From Bryobacteraceae bacterium (GTDB taxonomy: Bacteria > Acidobacteriota > Terriglobia > Bryobacterales > Bryobacteraceae), in NCBI GenBank assembly GCA_030041985.1, contig JASIAM010000118.1, forward strand, positions 1 to 42,940: a DNA stretch of 42,940 nucleotides. The letters run 5' to 3'. The notes beneath the pieces were generated by a model that was not told the origin of the DNA, did not search any database, and saw nothing but the letters and a program-made list of their open reading frames with translations. The translations under genes and the position numbers were made by a program. Shown here in pieces: positions 8,496-16,922 of this stretch. Within the stretch, counting starts at the first letter, position 1. Each line of letters begins with the position of its first letter.

Positions 8496-8744
8496 TCAAA
8501 ACTGTTTCAGAGGCCGGTTTTCTGGCCCTCGATAAGTGAACCTTGCCAAAGGTTGGATTCCGGCTGCCTTCGCGGTTTTGAATCGCCAGAGCAGACTGCC
8601 GTTTCGCGCATCGAGTGCCTTGAACCAGCCATCCATGGTTCCGTAGAAAACGAGCTGGCCGGCGGTGACTACCGCCACGCGCGGCAACATAGCGCCAGGA
8701 ACATCGCGGACCTCGTTTTCGTGCGCGTTGTCATACAGCCGAAT
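8496..8744 (-). pseudogene. PQQ-dependent dehydrogenase remnant
   Basis: A stop-free stretch with the C-terminal beta-propeller motif of quinoprotein dehydrogenases: VTAGQLVFYGTMDGWFKALD, then ARNGSLLWRFKT and TYRGPEN. Full-length members are about 550-700 residues, and here only about 80 codons remain between a TAG at 8745-8747 and the stop at 8496. The segment between RFKT and TYRGPEN does not match the usual GSGIIGQPI, which suggests further small changes. It is an orphan fragment, and no signal peptide or heme domain is nearby. Confidence 0.65.
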
Positions 8745-8792
8745 CTACTCGCGTACTCATCCGTAGTAGTCGTACTATTCCGGCAGATAGCC

Positions 8793-9764
8793 CTATGGCA
8801 CGTAATAACCTCCGCGCGCGTACACTTGCAGACGCGGCATGGGGGGCGGCGCCTGAAGCTTCACCCTGATCTTCCGATACTTGCCGCTCGGAGCGTCGCT
8901 GGGCGGATAGTATCCAAGCACGTATTGGTTATGCAGCGTCTTTCCAATGGCGGACATGGCTTGGCCAATGCCGTTCCGATCAATCCCTACGAAATGGCGG
9001 CCACCTGTCTTGTTCGCCAGTTTGGCAAGTAAGTCGGGTCCCTCGATTTCCTCCGGAGCCTGCGGATTCCAAAAATTCAAGATTGTGTAGAGTAGGACAT
9101 CGCTCTCCTGCGTCTGGCGGAGGAGTTCCCTTACCGAGTGCCGGCTATTATTGTCACCTCCGTCGGAAACGATCACCACGGCTTTGCGGGGATTGTGCGC
9201 TTGCTTCATATGAGAAACAGCGAAGTAGATGCCGTCCAGCAGGGAAGTTGATCCGTCGGGATGGACAAAGGTCAAGGCTCCCCCAATCTGTCCAAAATCA
9301 GATGTGAAATCACGGAGCAGAATTGCGCGGTCGGAGATGGTAACCAGGAAAGCTTCATCCTGATCCGGATTGAGCTGCTGGAAGAGCTGCGAGGCGGCCT
9401 CGCGCGAAGCTTCAAATTTGTCTCTCATGCTGTGGCTGCAATCAAAGACCAGGCCGATCGAGACCGGGGCATCCTCCCGGCTGAAGGAAACGATGGGACG
9501 CGGTTCGGCGCCATCGTAGATTTGGAAATTCTGCTTTTCCAATCCACTAATGTTAGTGCCGAATTCATCGGTAACCGTGACCGGAACCAAAGTGAGATCG
9601 ACGTTGACGCGTATGTCGGAAGCCACGCCGGTTGTTCGACGCGGTGTGGACACGGGCGGGTTATCCAGGAAGATCGGGCCGTGGGCATCATCGGGAGGAG
9701 CTGCCTGAACGGCTGCAAGAATACCGATAGAACAGAAGAGCGTAAATATAGAGATGTTGCGCAT
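8793..9764 (-). CDS. secreted von Willebrand A protein, acidobacterial type
   Basis: 323 residues with a signal peptide (MRNISIFTLFCSIGILAAVQA). The N-terminal segment VDLTLVPVTVTDEFGTNISG and then NFQIYDGAEPRPIVSF is diagnostic for the VWFA-related family described from Acidobacteria (TIGR03436). The VWA domain begins about residue 102. Its metal site DxSxS is seen as Asp108-Cys-Ser110-His-Ser112, and VVIVSDGGDNNSRHSV lies further on. The C terminus is a beta domain (YVLGYYPPSDAPSGKYRKIR). These proteins are probably metal-dependent adhesion or scaffold proteins; the partner is unknown. It stands alone on its strand. Confidence 0.9.
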   Translation of the reverse strand: MRNISIFTLFCSIGILAAVQAAPPDDAHGPIFLDNPPVSTPRRTTGVASDIRVNVDLTLVPVTVTDEFGTNISGLEKQNFQIYDGAEPRPIVSFSREDAPVSIGLVFDCSHSMRDKFEASREAASQLFQQLNPDQDEAFLVTISDRAILLRDFTSDFGQIGGALTFVHPDGSTSLLDGIYFAVSHMKQAHNPRKAVVIVSDGGDNNSRHSVRELLRQTQESDVLLYTILNFWNPQAPEEIEGPDLLAKLANKTGGRHFVGIDRNGIGQAMSAIGKTLHNQYVLGYYPPSDAPSGKYRKIRVKLQAPPPMPRLQVYARGGYYVP

Positions 9765-9800
9765 AACTGGGAACCGTTGTATTTCATGGCTCTGCCGGTA

Positions 9801-9830
9801 CCACGGCGCATCGGGTGTCCGGCGCCGTGG
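9801..9830. repeat. 9-bp inverted repeat in the VWA-topoisomerase gap
   Basis: CCACGGCGC (9801-9809) pairs perfectly with GCGCCGTGG (9822-9830) around a 12-nt loop. No T-run follows on either strand, so it is not a standard terminator. It starts 37 bp upstream of the VWA start codon. Apart from this, nothing convincing was seen in the 318-bp gap 9765-10082; the frame entering topoisomerase from 9918 is open but not family-like. Confidence 0.5.
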
Positions 9831-10082
9831 CGCAGTCGCGATATCCGTTACACGCGCTCTTCCGTTGTATGGCGCCAGGTTATCGAAGCGCTTCTAGTGT
9901 GTTTCGGAAGATGAATCATGCGCCTGGAGGGCCGGTTTCCACACACAACCGCACAGGCCCCCGTATTTCTCCCAGCATCAACTTTTTCCAGTTCGTTTGC
10001 CCGACGGCTCGCCTACATTGCTAAGCCGGCGGTAAGGCGTGGATCGGCAGCCGCTGCCTTTACGCCCGCTTCGGCATATCAA

Positions 10083-11183
10083 ATGCTCTTGTCATTTGCT
10101 ATGTTTTCGGCCGATCCACAGGAATCGGCGGCGGAAGCGGGGCTGCGGTACGTCAGAGCGGGCGGCCCGTGCATCCGCCGCATCCGGTGCGGTTCAGGGT
10201 TTCGCTACCTGGCCCCGAATGGTAAGCCTCTGCGCGATCCCAAGCACCTCAAACGGATACGCACGCTTGCCATCCCTCCGGCGTGGAAAAATGTTTGGAT
10301 CTGCCCCTTCGCCAACGGGCACTTGCAGGCGGTCGGCTGGGATGCCAAGGGGCGGAAACAGTATCGCTATCATCCCCAATACCGGTCCGTGCGCGACCAG
10401 GCCAAGTTCAGCCGCATGATTGCATTCGGCACGGTGCTGGCGCTGATCCGCAACCGTGTCAAAGACGATTTGGGATTACCGGGACTTCCCAAGCAGAAAG
10501 TCCTGGCCGCAATCGTGAAGCTCCTCGAAACTTCATTCATCCGCGTGGGAAACGAGGAGTACGCCCGGGAAAACGACTCCTTCGGCCTCACCACGCTTCG
10601 CAACAAGCACGTACGCATTGCCAGCGCAAAGCTACTGTTTCATTACCGCGGCAAAAGCGGCCAGGAGCATACCATCGAGCTGACGGACCGGCGCCTCGCG
10701 CAGATCGTGAAGCAGTGCCGCGAACTGCCCGGCTATGAACTGTTCGAATACGTATCCGAGAGTGGAGAGATCTGCCCAATAGATTCGGCCGATGTGAATG
10801 CTTATCTCCGCGAGATTACCGGCCAGGACTTTACCGCCAAAGATTTCCGCACCTGGGCCGGCACCATATTGGCGGTGCGCGAACTCTGTGCCGCCGGACC
10901 ATGGCGCATGGCTACGGCCGCCAAGCGCTCTGTAGCCGGCGCAGTAAAACGGGTAGCGCACCATTTAGGGAATCGCGCCGCAACCTGCCGCAAGTATTAT
11001 GTCCATCCCGCAGTGATCGAGGCTTATGCCGAAGGAACACTGTTTCCCGTCATGGAACAGGGAGAACAACAGGACACAGCTTATTCCGGGCTCGGGCTCC
11101 GTCCCGATGAATACGCGGTGATGGTGATCGTCGCCAAGCACCAGGAAAAGCTGGTCCGCTCCGCAAAAGCCAACGCCGCGTAA
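10083..11183 (+). CDS. DNA topoisomerase IB
   Basis: A bacterial (poxvirus-like) type IB topoisomerase that relaxes supercoils through a 3'-phosphotyrosine intermediate. The frame is open from 9918, but the first 55 codons are not family-like. The ATG at 10083 gives 366 residues, the normal size, and the ATG at 10101 is an alternative. Numbered from 10083, catalytic-type residues are Arg154 (SFIRVGNEEY), Lys191 (YRGKSGQEH), Arg256 (AKDFRTWAGT) and Tyr306 (TCRKYYVHP, where Ser-Tyr is usual before the conserved IHP). The conserved N-terminal DNA-binding part includes LAIPPAWKNVWICP and GRKQYRYHP. Such genes are patchily distributed and sometimes transferred between bacteria. Confidence 0.92.
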   Translation: MLLSFAMFSADPQESAAEAGLRYVRAGGPCIRRIRCGSGFRYLAPNGKPLRDPKHLKRIRTLAIPPAWKNVWICPFANGHLQAVGWDAKGRKQYRYHPQYRSVRDQAKFSRMIAFGTVLALIRNRVKDDLGLPGLPKQKVLAAIVKLLETSFIRVGNEEYARENDSFGLTTLRNKHVRIASAKLLFHYRGKSGQEHTIELTDRRLAQIVKQCRELPGYELFEYVSESGEICPIDSADVNAYLREITGQDFTAKDFRTWAGTILAVRELCAAGPWRMATAAKRSVAGAVKRVAHHLGNRAATCRKYYVHPAVIEAYAEGTLFPVMEQGEQQDTAYSGLGLRPDEYAVMVIVAKHQEKLVRSAKANAA

Positions 11184-11246
11184 CCGAATGCGGCGCGGCC
11201 TCTCCGGCCCAGCCAGCACCGCTGGCAATCGGGATGCAGTACTCTG

Positions 11247-11269
11247 TTCAGCCCCGCTTGCGGGCTGAA
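11247..11269 (+). other. hairpin just upstream of the DUF5670 ribosome site
   Basis: TTCAGCCC (11247-11254) pairs with GGGCTGAA (11262-11269), and inner GC/GC pairs are possible with one bulged C. The hairpin ends about 2 nt before the AAGGGAG ribosome site of the 11281 gene, so it would sit in the mRNA leader. It could affect translation or mRNA stability. This is inference; there is no T-run. Confidence 0.5.
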
Positions 11270-11280
11270 GAAGGGAGACT

Positions 11281-11451
11281 ATGCGTTTCATTGCGGATTT
11301 TATCTTTTTGGTCTTGTTTGTGATCTTTCTTGCGGGTTGGCTGCTAGCCTGGCTGGCGTTCCATGTAACGGTAGGCGCAATTCACATCTTGCTGGCGTTG
11401 GCTGTGATCTGGCTGGTCATCCATTTGTTCCGCGGCCGGCGCACAGCCTGA
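11281..11451 (+). CDS. tiny two-helix membrane protein (DUF5670/Lmo0937-like)
   Basis: 56 residues from the ATG at 11281, preceded by AAGGGAG. Two hydrophobic helices, about residues 5-25 (ADFIFLVLFVIFLAGWLLAW) and 31-48 (GAIHILLALAVIWLVIHLF), are followed by the basic end RGRRTA. Size, spacing, the central G-x-IHILL motif and the RGR tail match the small Lmo0937/DUF5670 membrane proteins. These are commonly found near general-stress genes, and their function is unknown. A GC-rich hairpin without a T-run (11447-11469, CCTGA-TGGGC/GCCCA-TCAGG) covers the stop codon. Confidence 0.8.
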   Translation: MRFIADFIFLVLFVIFLAGWLLAWLAFHVTVGAIHILLALAVIWLVIHLFRGRRTA

Positions 11452-11593
11452 GTGGGCCAGCCCATCAGGCCAGGCGTGCGATTACACTCGCATCTCGCAA
11501 GTGTTAATCGCCGCCCTGATCTGAGATGCACCCGCGCTTCCGCTTACCTCGACGGCACTTCAGGTGCTTTCTGATCAGAAGAAGGAGAGACTA

Positions 11594-12013
11594 ATGCCTG
11601 AAGGCAAAATAAAGAAGACTGATCCTGACAAGCGGTACCGCCGGATGATGGGAGCCAGCACGCTGGCTGGTGATTCCGTACGGAACGCCGCAGGGGAAGA
11701 TCTGGGCAAGATCAAAGAGCTAATGGTTGATATTCAGACTGGAAGAATCGGATACGCCGTTCTGTCTTTTGGCGGCGTTTGGAACATGGGGAACAAGCTA
11801 TTCGCTGTGCCATGGAACGCCTTGATGCTGGATGAGGACGAGAAAGAGTTCGTTCTCAACGTTGATAAGTCGCAACTGGAGAACGCTCCCGGATTCGACA
11901 AAGACAACTGGCCGGATATGGCAGACCAAAGTTGGGGGCGCCAGATCAGCGATTATTACGGAGTGACCCCCTATTGGGAAGAACGGACATTCCGGGGCGG
12001 TGGCGGGTTGTAA
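11594..12013 (+). CDS. PRC-barrel domain protein
   Basis: 139 residues from the ATG at 11594, which has a good GAAGGAGAG ribosome site; a longer frame from 11564 includes that site and is rejected. The PRC barrel covers about residues 15-85: ASTLAGDSVRNAAGEDLGKI, KELMVDIQTGRIGYAVLSFG and then LFAVPWNALM. Stand-alone PRC-barrel proteins of this kind bind partners through the barrel, and their role is unknown. The C-terminal region is polar and ends in Gly-rich FRGGGGL. A strong terminator follows at 12045-12080. With the DUF5670 protein upstream it resembles bacterial stress-response gene pairs (inference). Confidence 0.85.
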   Translation: MPEGKIKKTDPDKRYRRMMGASTLAGDSVRNAAGEDLGKIKELMVDIQTGRIGYAVLSFGGVWNMGNKLFAVPWNALMLDEDEKEFVLNVDKSQLENAPGFDKDNWPDMADQSWGRQISDYYGVTPYWEERTFRGGGGL

Positions 12014-12044
12014 TCACTTATACTGGTTGCTTCCCATAATTCCG

Positions 12045-12080
12045 GCCGGGCCGCCAATGCCGGCAGCCCGGCTTTTTTTT
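12045..12080 (+). terminator. intrinsic terminator after the PRC-barrel gene
   Basis: Stem GCCGGGC (12045-12051) pairs with GCCCGGC (12066-12072), with a nested GCC/GGC inside the loop. Eight T residues (12073-12080) follow. It lies 32 bp after the PRC-barrel stop. Confidence 0.85.
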
Positions 12081-12324
12081 CCACTTCTGATCTCCGATTA
12101 CGCGCGCGCCATACTCCGCCGGAGGCGCTCGCGAAAAAGTGGAGTGTTTCAGGTTTCCGTAAATCCGGTTTACCAGCAGCCGCCAGTGCCAGAGTTCGTA
12201 TGCGCGGGTACCGATGATAGGCTCGAGTCTTCCTGTGGCAAATCCAGCCGCTTTTGTAAGTACTCGATAGGTCCGGGAAGACTCTAGGAACCCAGTAACG
12301 TCGAAGCAAGCTTACGGCAGCATT

Positions 12325-12560
12325 TTATCGCTTCGGGAAACGGCCCGCCTTGCGCCCCGCCTGTTCGATCCAGCGAATGCTCTCGCTGGCGTCGCGCTCC
12401 TCCTCCGGGAAGATACGAGATCGCCACGTTCGCGCCCTCGCGCGCGAAGACAATGGCGACAGCGTGGCCAATCCCGCTGTCGCCGCCGGTAATTAGAGCC
12501 GTCTCTCCCTGCAGCCGGCCGGAGCCGCGGTACGATTCTTCGCCGTGATCGGGCGGATTC
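12325..12560 (-). pseudogene. short-chain dehydrogenase remnant (truncated, frameshifted)
   Basis: Read on the minus strand from about 12560, the sequence gives [20 protein letters not shown], then [20 protein letters not shown] and ANVAISYLP. This is the N-terminal part of YghA/glucose-dehydrogenase-like SDR proteins with the TGGDSGIG cofactor motif. Directly after YLP a one-base shift is needed to continue with [20 protein letters not shown], and then a TAA (12327-12325) ends it. The remaining two thirds, including the YxxxK active site, are absent. The flanking 12081-12324 and 12561-12683 contain no gene that I recognise. Confidence 0.75.
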
Positions 12561-12683
12561 CCGCTTGCCGGCTCAGGCGATGCTGGGAGCCGCTTTTCAC
12601 ACGTCCGTCTGATACCTTCTTGAGCAGCGGGTTACAATTGGGACCCTGGTGTTCATTCAAACTCAAGCCAATGGCTGACGAAT

Positions 12684-15600
12684 ATGGCCGATATTCCCCT
12701 GACAAGCATCCGGTGGCAAATCGAATCTGTTTCGACACCGGAGCCGGGACGGCGTTCCCTTTCCGGCGCAACACTTGATCCGCACCTGGCTGCAGTAGCC
12801 GGGGAGCGGTTCGAAGTAGAAAAGGAGTTCCGTGCGGCAAGCCCCCAGCGGCGCGGGGCCGAGCCGCTTCCACCGCTGGATGTGACGATTCCCAGCGAAC
12901 CCGGCGCTGTCTACTTGTTGGCCGTCCGCCAGGAGGGGTCCGGCGCGCTTTCGTTTCACGCAACTCAAGAGGTTCCGCAACGGCGCGGGGTAACCGCAGG
13001 ACCCGGCACGGCGACGTTTCGCGTCGAGTTTCCCGAGGATGCCGATGAAGGGACGCGGCGGTCGATCCTCACCAAAGCAATTAAGGGCGTAGTGCTGAAG
13101 GCTGCGGGGAAGTTTGCGGATTTAACTGTGCCCTGGGCCGCGCCGGAAGTCGAGAGCCTCATCTGGAAAAAGAAGGGGCTGCCGCTCGGGTGGCTGCAAG
13201 TGACCAAGGACACGCTCGCGAGCGGGAAGCTCGAAGCGGCCGATTTTTCTGCCATCACAAGCCCGGCCGAGCGATGTCTGCTGCTTCTGCATGGAACGTT
13301 TTCGAACGCGGCCGGAGCATTTCCCGGCCTTGCAGCCACCCCCGGGACCAAGGCGCGCGATTTCTTCGGTGCGCTTGCCCCGATTTACGGAAACCGCATC
13401 TACGCCTTCAACCACTTCACGGTGAGCCAGACGCCGGAGAAGAATGCGCAGGATCTCGTGGCCGGACTGCCGAAGCAGGCGGCCTTCGATGTGATCACCC
13501 ACTCCCGCGGCGGGCTGGTATTGCGCAATCTGGTAGAGCGGCGGGCGGCCCTCGGGGCCAACGCCGGGAACTTTCAACTCGGACGCGCGGTTCTGGTAGC
13601 GTCGCCCAATATCGGGACACCACTGGCCACAGCCCAGCGCTTCGATCAGTTGATCAGTTGGTGGACCAATATCCTGGAGCTATTTCCGGAGAATCCGGTC
13701 AGCACGACGCTCGATTATCTCGGCGAGGCGCTGATCTTCATCGCGCGGCATGTGGTGGACGCGCTGCCGGGCCTCGAAGCCATGGATATGGCCGGCGGCC
13801 CGATCTCCGTTCTGAACAAATCGAAAGCTCCCGAGTCCGCCTATTCGGCGATCATCTCCGGCCATCGGCCGCAGGGAGTGTTGCTCAATCGGATGCTCGA
13901 CCTGGGTGTCGATGGAATCTTCGGGATGGCGAACGATCTGGTGGTGCCCACCACGGGCGCATGGAAAACGGATGACCATGCTTCGTGGATTCCCGGAGGC
14001 CGCATCGGATGCTTCGGGATCAACCTGAACAGCTCATCGGCGAAGGATGGAGTGATCCATACCAACTACTTCTCGCAGCCGGAAACAGTAGATTTTCTGC
14101 TCGAGACCTTGCTGAGCGAGCCGCTCGCATTGCAACCGGTAAATGTGGACGTTGATCCACCTTTCCTCCTTCGCCGGAGCATGGCGCTGGGAAGCGAGGC
14201 TCCCGCAGCGGCCGCGCCGGAGATCGCGCCGGCGCCCGGCACGCTCACGCGCGAATCTCAGGGATTCCTGCCCACACCGCTGAACGAAGCGGACAACGTG
14301 CTGCAATTGTTTCTGATCTCGCCCGACGATCATATTCCGGCGGAAGCCGCGAAGGTGGCTCGCGGGAAGACGGCGATTCTGCTCGCGGCCTATCGGAACG
14401 CGCGGGTGGTGGAGACGATTTACCTGGATCCTCCGCGAGACGCGAAGCCCGATCCGGCCAGCGCTGGCGACACCTATCACTGGAACAACATCAGCGAGAC
14501 GAATCAGCAAATCAAAGACTACGTGGACGGCAAGGCCGACGCCAAACCGCCGGCCGAGGAGCAGCTTCTCGATCTGGGAGTGAACCTGTTCAACGCGATG
14601 CTTCCGGGAACCGTGCGGCGGCTGTACGACGTGGCGCGTGTAGACCGGGCGCGGGCCACTGACCGGCGGCTGCTGGATATCGTGATCACGTCGATGATTA
14701 ATTGGGTAGCGGACAAGCCGTGGGAGTTCGCCTATGATCCCAGCCGCGAAAGCTTTCTGGCAACCGAGACGGTGAATTTTACCCGCAACGTGCTGACCGC
14801 GGTGCCGGCGGAGGAGTTCGTGCCGCATCCGGACAAGCCTCTACACATGCTGGTCGTGGTGGCACAGCCGGTAGGCATGGGTCTGCTGTCGGCCGCCGAG
14901 GAAGAGCAGGTGGTGCGCCGCGGATTTCAAGAACTGGAAGATCTCGGGCTGGCGACCGTGGAATACATGCTGCGGGCGCGCATCGACGAGCTTCACGAAA
15001 GACTGCGGAATCCCGACGTCGATATTTTGCATTTCATCGGCCACGGCACTTACCAGGAGAATGAGGAGGGCAAAGGCGAAGGCTATCTGGTTTTCGAGAG
15101 TCCCGATGGCAGCGTGCAATTGATTAGCGCGGAGTCCCTGCGGCAGGTTCTTTGCCAGCGCGGGATCCGTCTGGTTTTCCTGAACGCGTGCGAGACGGGC
15201 ATGGTGGGACGAACGCAATTGAAATTCGACTTCAATCGCGGCGTTGCGCCAAAGCTGGTGGCGGGAGGGATTCCGGTGCTGGTGGCCAATCAATACAAGG
15301 TGCTCGACATATCGGCCACCGAGTTTGCCAAGCACTTCTACCGGTGGTTGGCGTTGGGCAGCACGGTGGGCGATGCGGCGCGCGAGGCCCGAGTGGCTGT
15401 GAATTACTCGATCGCCGGAGAGATCATCGATTGGGCCGTCCCGGTGGTGTACGCGCGCAATCCCGGCCGGATGATTTACAGCGAGGAGGAAAGGACGAAG
15501 ATCGCGGCCACCATCAAGCTATCGGCGCGAGCGCCGCGCGTGCCCGTCTGCGCGGGCTTCAAGGGAATCAAAGTGGGACTGTGGGACGTGAATCAGGTGC

Positions 15601-16163
15601 TACCTCAATTGGACACGTTTGCGGAGCATTTGAACCGGCTGCAGAGCAGTTTCTGTTTTCAGAGTGTGGAGGTTTCGGCGCCGCTGGGCACATGGCGGCG
15701 CAAGGTGCCGGATTCCGGCCAGGCGGGAGGCTATATCAATGGCGCGGAAGTAGCGAGCAAACTCAAAGACCACGTCGCGAGCTTGGGAGTGAATCGCCTG
15801 ATCTGCATCACGGTTTTCGCGCTGGCCGATGAGGAGCGCCAGGGGCTGGCGTTGTGGAATGAAGATAAGAGCGGGCGCGTGACGATTATTTCGGGCGATT
15901 TGATCTTTGCGAATATCGACAATCCGCGAGCGTGTTTGAACCGGTTCCTGGCGAATATGCTGGTTTCGGCGCTGTGCGGCTCGCTCGAGCATAAGAATGG
16001 CCCGCCGGATTGCCCCAACGATTATTCGGACAGTTACAAGCAAAGCTCTCCGAAAGCGCGCGCAGAAGCTTTGATCGCCACGTACAAGCTGTGCCCTGCG
16101 TGTTTGAAGGAACTCGGGGATTCGGCCAATTCCCTGGATAGAATCCTGGCGGCCTGGGCGTAG
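12684..16163 (+). CDS. alpha/beta-hydrolase and CHAT protease fusion protein
   Basis: 1159 residues, no signal peptide, probably cytoplasmic. Residues about 1-185 are unrecognised. About 190-480 is an alpha/beta-hydrolase (lipase/PGAP1-like): CLLLLHGTFSNAAGAFPG, nucleophile Ser274 in DVITHSRGGLVL, and acid and base candidates Asp418 (MANDLVVPT) and His459 (DGVIHTNYF). About 535-925 is a CHAT (caspase-HetF-associated) cysteine protease domain with the dyad His787 (LHFIGHGTY) and Cys836 (VFLNACETG). This is followed by the typical PVLVANQYKVLDISATEFAK segment. The last 200 residues hold a Cys-containing region (CPNDYSD, LCPACLKEL) that may be a degenerate metallopeptidase-like domain. The ATG at 12684 lacks a clear ribosome site. 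There is no partner gene nearby. CHAT proteases act in proteolytic signalling and, in some systems, in defence or programmed death; here the role is unknown. Confidence 0.88.
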   Translation: MADIPLTSIRWQIESVSTPEPGRRSLSGATLDPHLAAVAGERFEVEKEFRAASPQRRGAEPLPPLDVTIPSEPGAVYLLAVRQEGSGALSFHATQEVPQRRGVTAGPGTATFRVEFPEDADEGTRRSILTKAIKGVVLKAAGKFADLTVPWAAPEVESLIWKKKGLPLGWLQVTKDTLASGKLEAADFSAITSPAERCLLLLHGTFSNAAGAFPGLAATPGTKARDFFGALAPIYGNRIYAFNHFTVSQTPEKNAQDLVAGLPKQAAFDVITHSRGGLVLRNLVERRAALGANAGNFQLGRAVLVASPNIGTPLATAQRFDQLISWWTNILELFPENPVSTTLDYLGEALIFIARHVVDALPGLEAMDMAGGPISVLNKSKAPESAYSAIISGHRPQGVLLNRMLDLGVDGIFGMANDLVVPTTGAWKTDDHASWIPGGRIGCFGINLNSSSAKDGVIHTNYFSQPETVDFLLETLLSEPLALQPVNVDVDPPFLLRRSMALGSEAPAAAAPEIAPAPGTLTRESQGFLPTPLNEADNVLQLFLISPDDHIPAEAAKVARGKTAILLAAYRNARVVETIYLDPPRDAKPDPASAGDTYHWNNISETNQQIKDYVDGKADAKPPAEEQLLDLGVNLFNAMLPGTVRRLYDVARVDRARATDRRLLDIVITSMINWVADKPWEFAYDPSRESFLATETVNFTRNVLTAVPAEEFVPHPDKPLHMLVVVAQPVGMGLLSAAEEEQVVRRGFQELEDLGLATVEYMLRARIDELHERLRNPDVDILHFIGHGTYQENEEGKGEGYLVFESPDGSVQLISAESLRQVLCQRGIRLVFLNACETGMVGRTQLKFDFNRGVAPKLVAGGIPVLVANQYKVLDISATEFAKHFYRWLALGSTVGDAAREARVAVNYSIAGEIIDWAVPVVYARNPGRMIYSEEERTKIAATIKLSARAPRVPVCAGFKGIKVGLWDVNQVLPQLDTFAEHLNRLQSSFCFQSVEVSAPLGTWRRKVPDSGQAGGYINGAEVASKLKDHVASLGVNRLICITVFALADEERQGLALWNEDKSGRVTIISGDLIFANIDNPRACLNRFLANMLVSALCGSLEHKNGPPDCPNDYSDSYKQSSPKARAEALIATYKLCPACLKELGDSANSLDRILAAWA

Positions 16164-16177
16164 GGAACGTGAGCGGC

Positions 16178-16207
16178 GGCGGACTAGCACCTCGTCCGCG
16201 AAACACG
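16178..16207. repeat. 30-bp direct repeat, copy 1
   Basis: GGCGGACTAGCACCTCGTCC followed by GCGAAACACG. The second copy at 16923-16952 differs at two positions. The two copies bracket the 16264-16875 gene, and this one begins 15 bp after the CHAT-hydrolase stop. Confidence 0.8.
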
Positions 16208-16263
16208 GGTAGGGCTACTGTGGCTACTGATTTAGGAATACGATGAGAGTTAGTAGGAACGCG

Positions 16264-16875
16264 ATGAAGAGGCCTATTTTCCTGGTTACTGCGACATTGG
16301 GTATGTCACTCTACAACTGGGCGCAGACGGGGCGGGCCACCAAGGGCCAGGAAACCCTGCCAACCGCAGGGACAGCGCGGCTGTACGTTACGCCGATGCC
16401 CGCACCAGACAAATCACTCGTGGGTCTAATTAAAGCGGCAGACGTCGTCATCGATGGAACGGTTCAATCGGTGCTTCCGGCCCGACAGCCAAGCGCCAGC
16501 ACCTTGGAGACCGACGCACGCATTGCCATTGGGAGCGTAATAAAAGGCCCGCTGGTAAACAATCAAATTATGGTTTCCCAAATGGGGGGAGTAGTTGGGC
16601 CTCTGAAGATCGTGCCACAGCAGTATGATCTGATGAAGGCCGGAGAACGATACGTTCTGTTTTTGAAGCGGGATATACGACCCTCTACGCCGAAAATATC
16701 TGGCGCGCCTGCTTATTACGTGCTTGGTGCATGGTTAGGTCTGGTTCGCGTAATCGACAACAAGGTCCTTGTCAAACCTGGGTCGGCCGATCTCTCACAG
16801 CGCGACGGATCTGATGTCAGTGTGTTCGAAACCGCGTTGTCAGACAGCGTCACATCGCTAGGCTTGGGGCGCTGA
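16264..16875 (+). CDS. secreted protein of unknown function
   Basis: 203 residues from the ATG at 16264, which has an AGGAA ribosome site; a frame open from 16243 is rejected. The N-terminal region (MKRPIFLVTATLGMSLYNWA) is a signal peptide. The mature part has a recognisable but unnamed pattern: AADVVIDGTVQSV, then IAIGSVIKGPLVNNQIMVSQ, then GERYVLFLKRD and YYVLGAWLGLVRV. Together these suggest a small beta-barrel of OB-like type that is common in Acidobacteriota genomes; no function is known. It lies between the two 30-bp direct repeats, which raises the possibility of a recent insertion or duplication unit. Confidence 0.7.
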   Translation: MKRPIFLVTATLGMSLYNWAQTGRATKGQETLPTAGTARLYVTPMPAPDKSLVGLIKAADVVIDGTVQSVLPARQPSASTLETDARIAIGSVIKGPLVNNQIMVSQMGGVVGPLKIVPQQYDLMKAGERYVLFLKRDIRPSTPKISGAPAYYVLGAWLGLVRVIDNKVLVKPGSADLSQRDGSDVSVFETALSDSVTSLGLGR

Positions 16876-16922
16876 CCGTGCCTGCTGGAGGCGCTTTCAC
16901 TGCTCGGCATGTTCGCTGCGGT

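Noticed and set aside
8739-8790. GTACTCATCCGTAGTAGTCG followed by TACTATTCC, looking like a repeat or operator
   Set aside because: It has only weak symmetry and no second copy was seen in the window.
9918-10082. N-terminal 55-codon extension of topoisomerase IB
   Set aside because: It has no similarity to the family, and the usual length is reached from the ATG at 10083.
12627-12638. GCGGGTTACAAT as a promoter of the CHAT-hydrolase gene
   Set aside because: There is no acceptable -35 box at 16-18 bp, so I did not call it.
12493-12963. Minus-strand frame over the start of the CHAT-hydrolase gene
   Set aside because: It overlaps the well supported plus-strand gene and is in a different frame from the short-chain dehydrogenase remnant.
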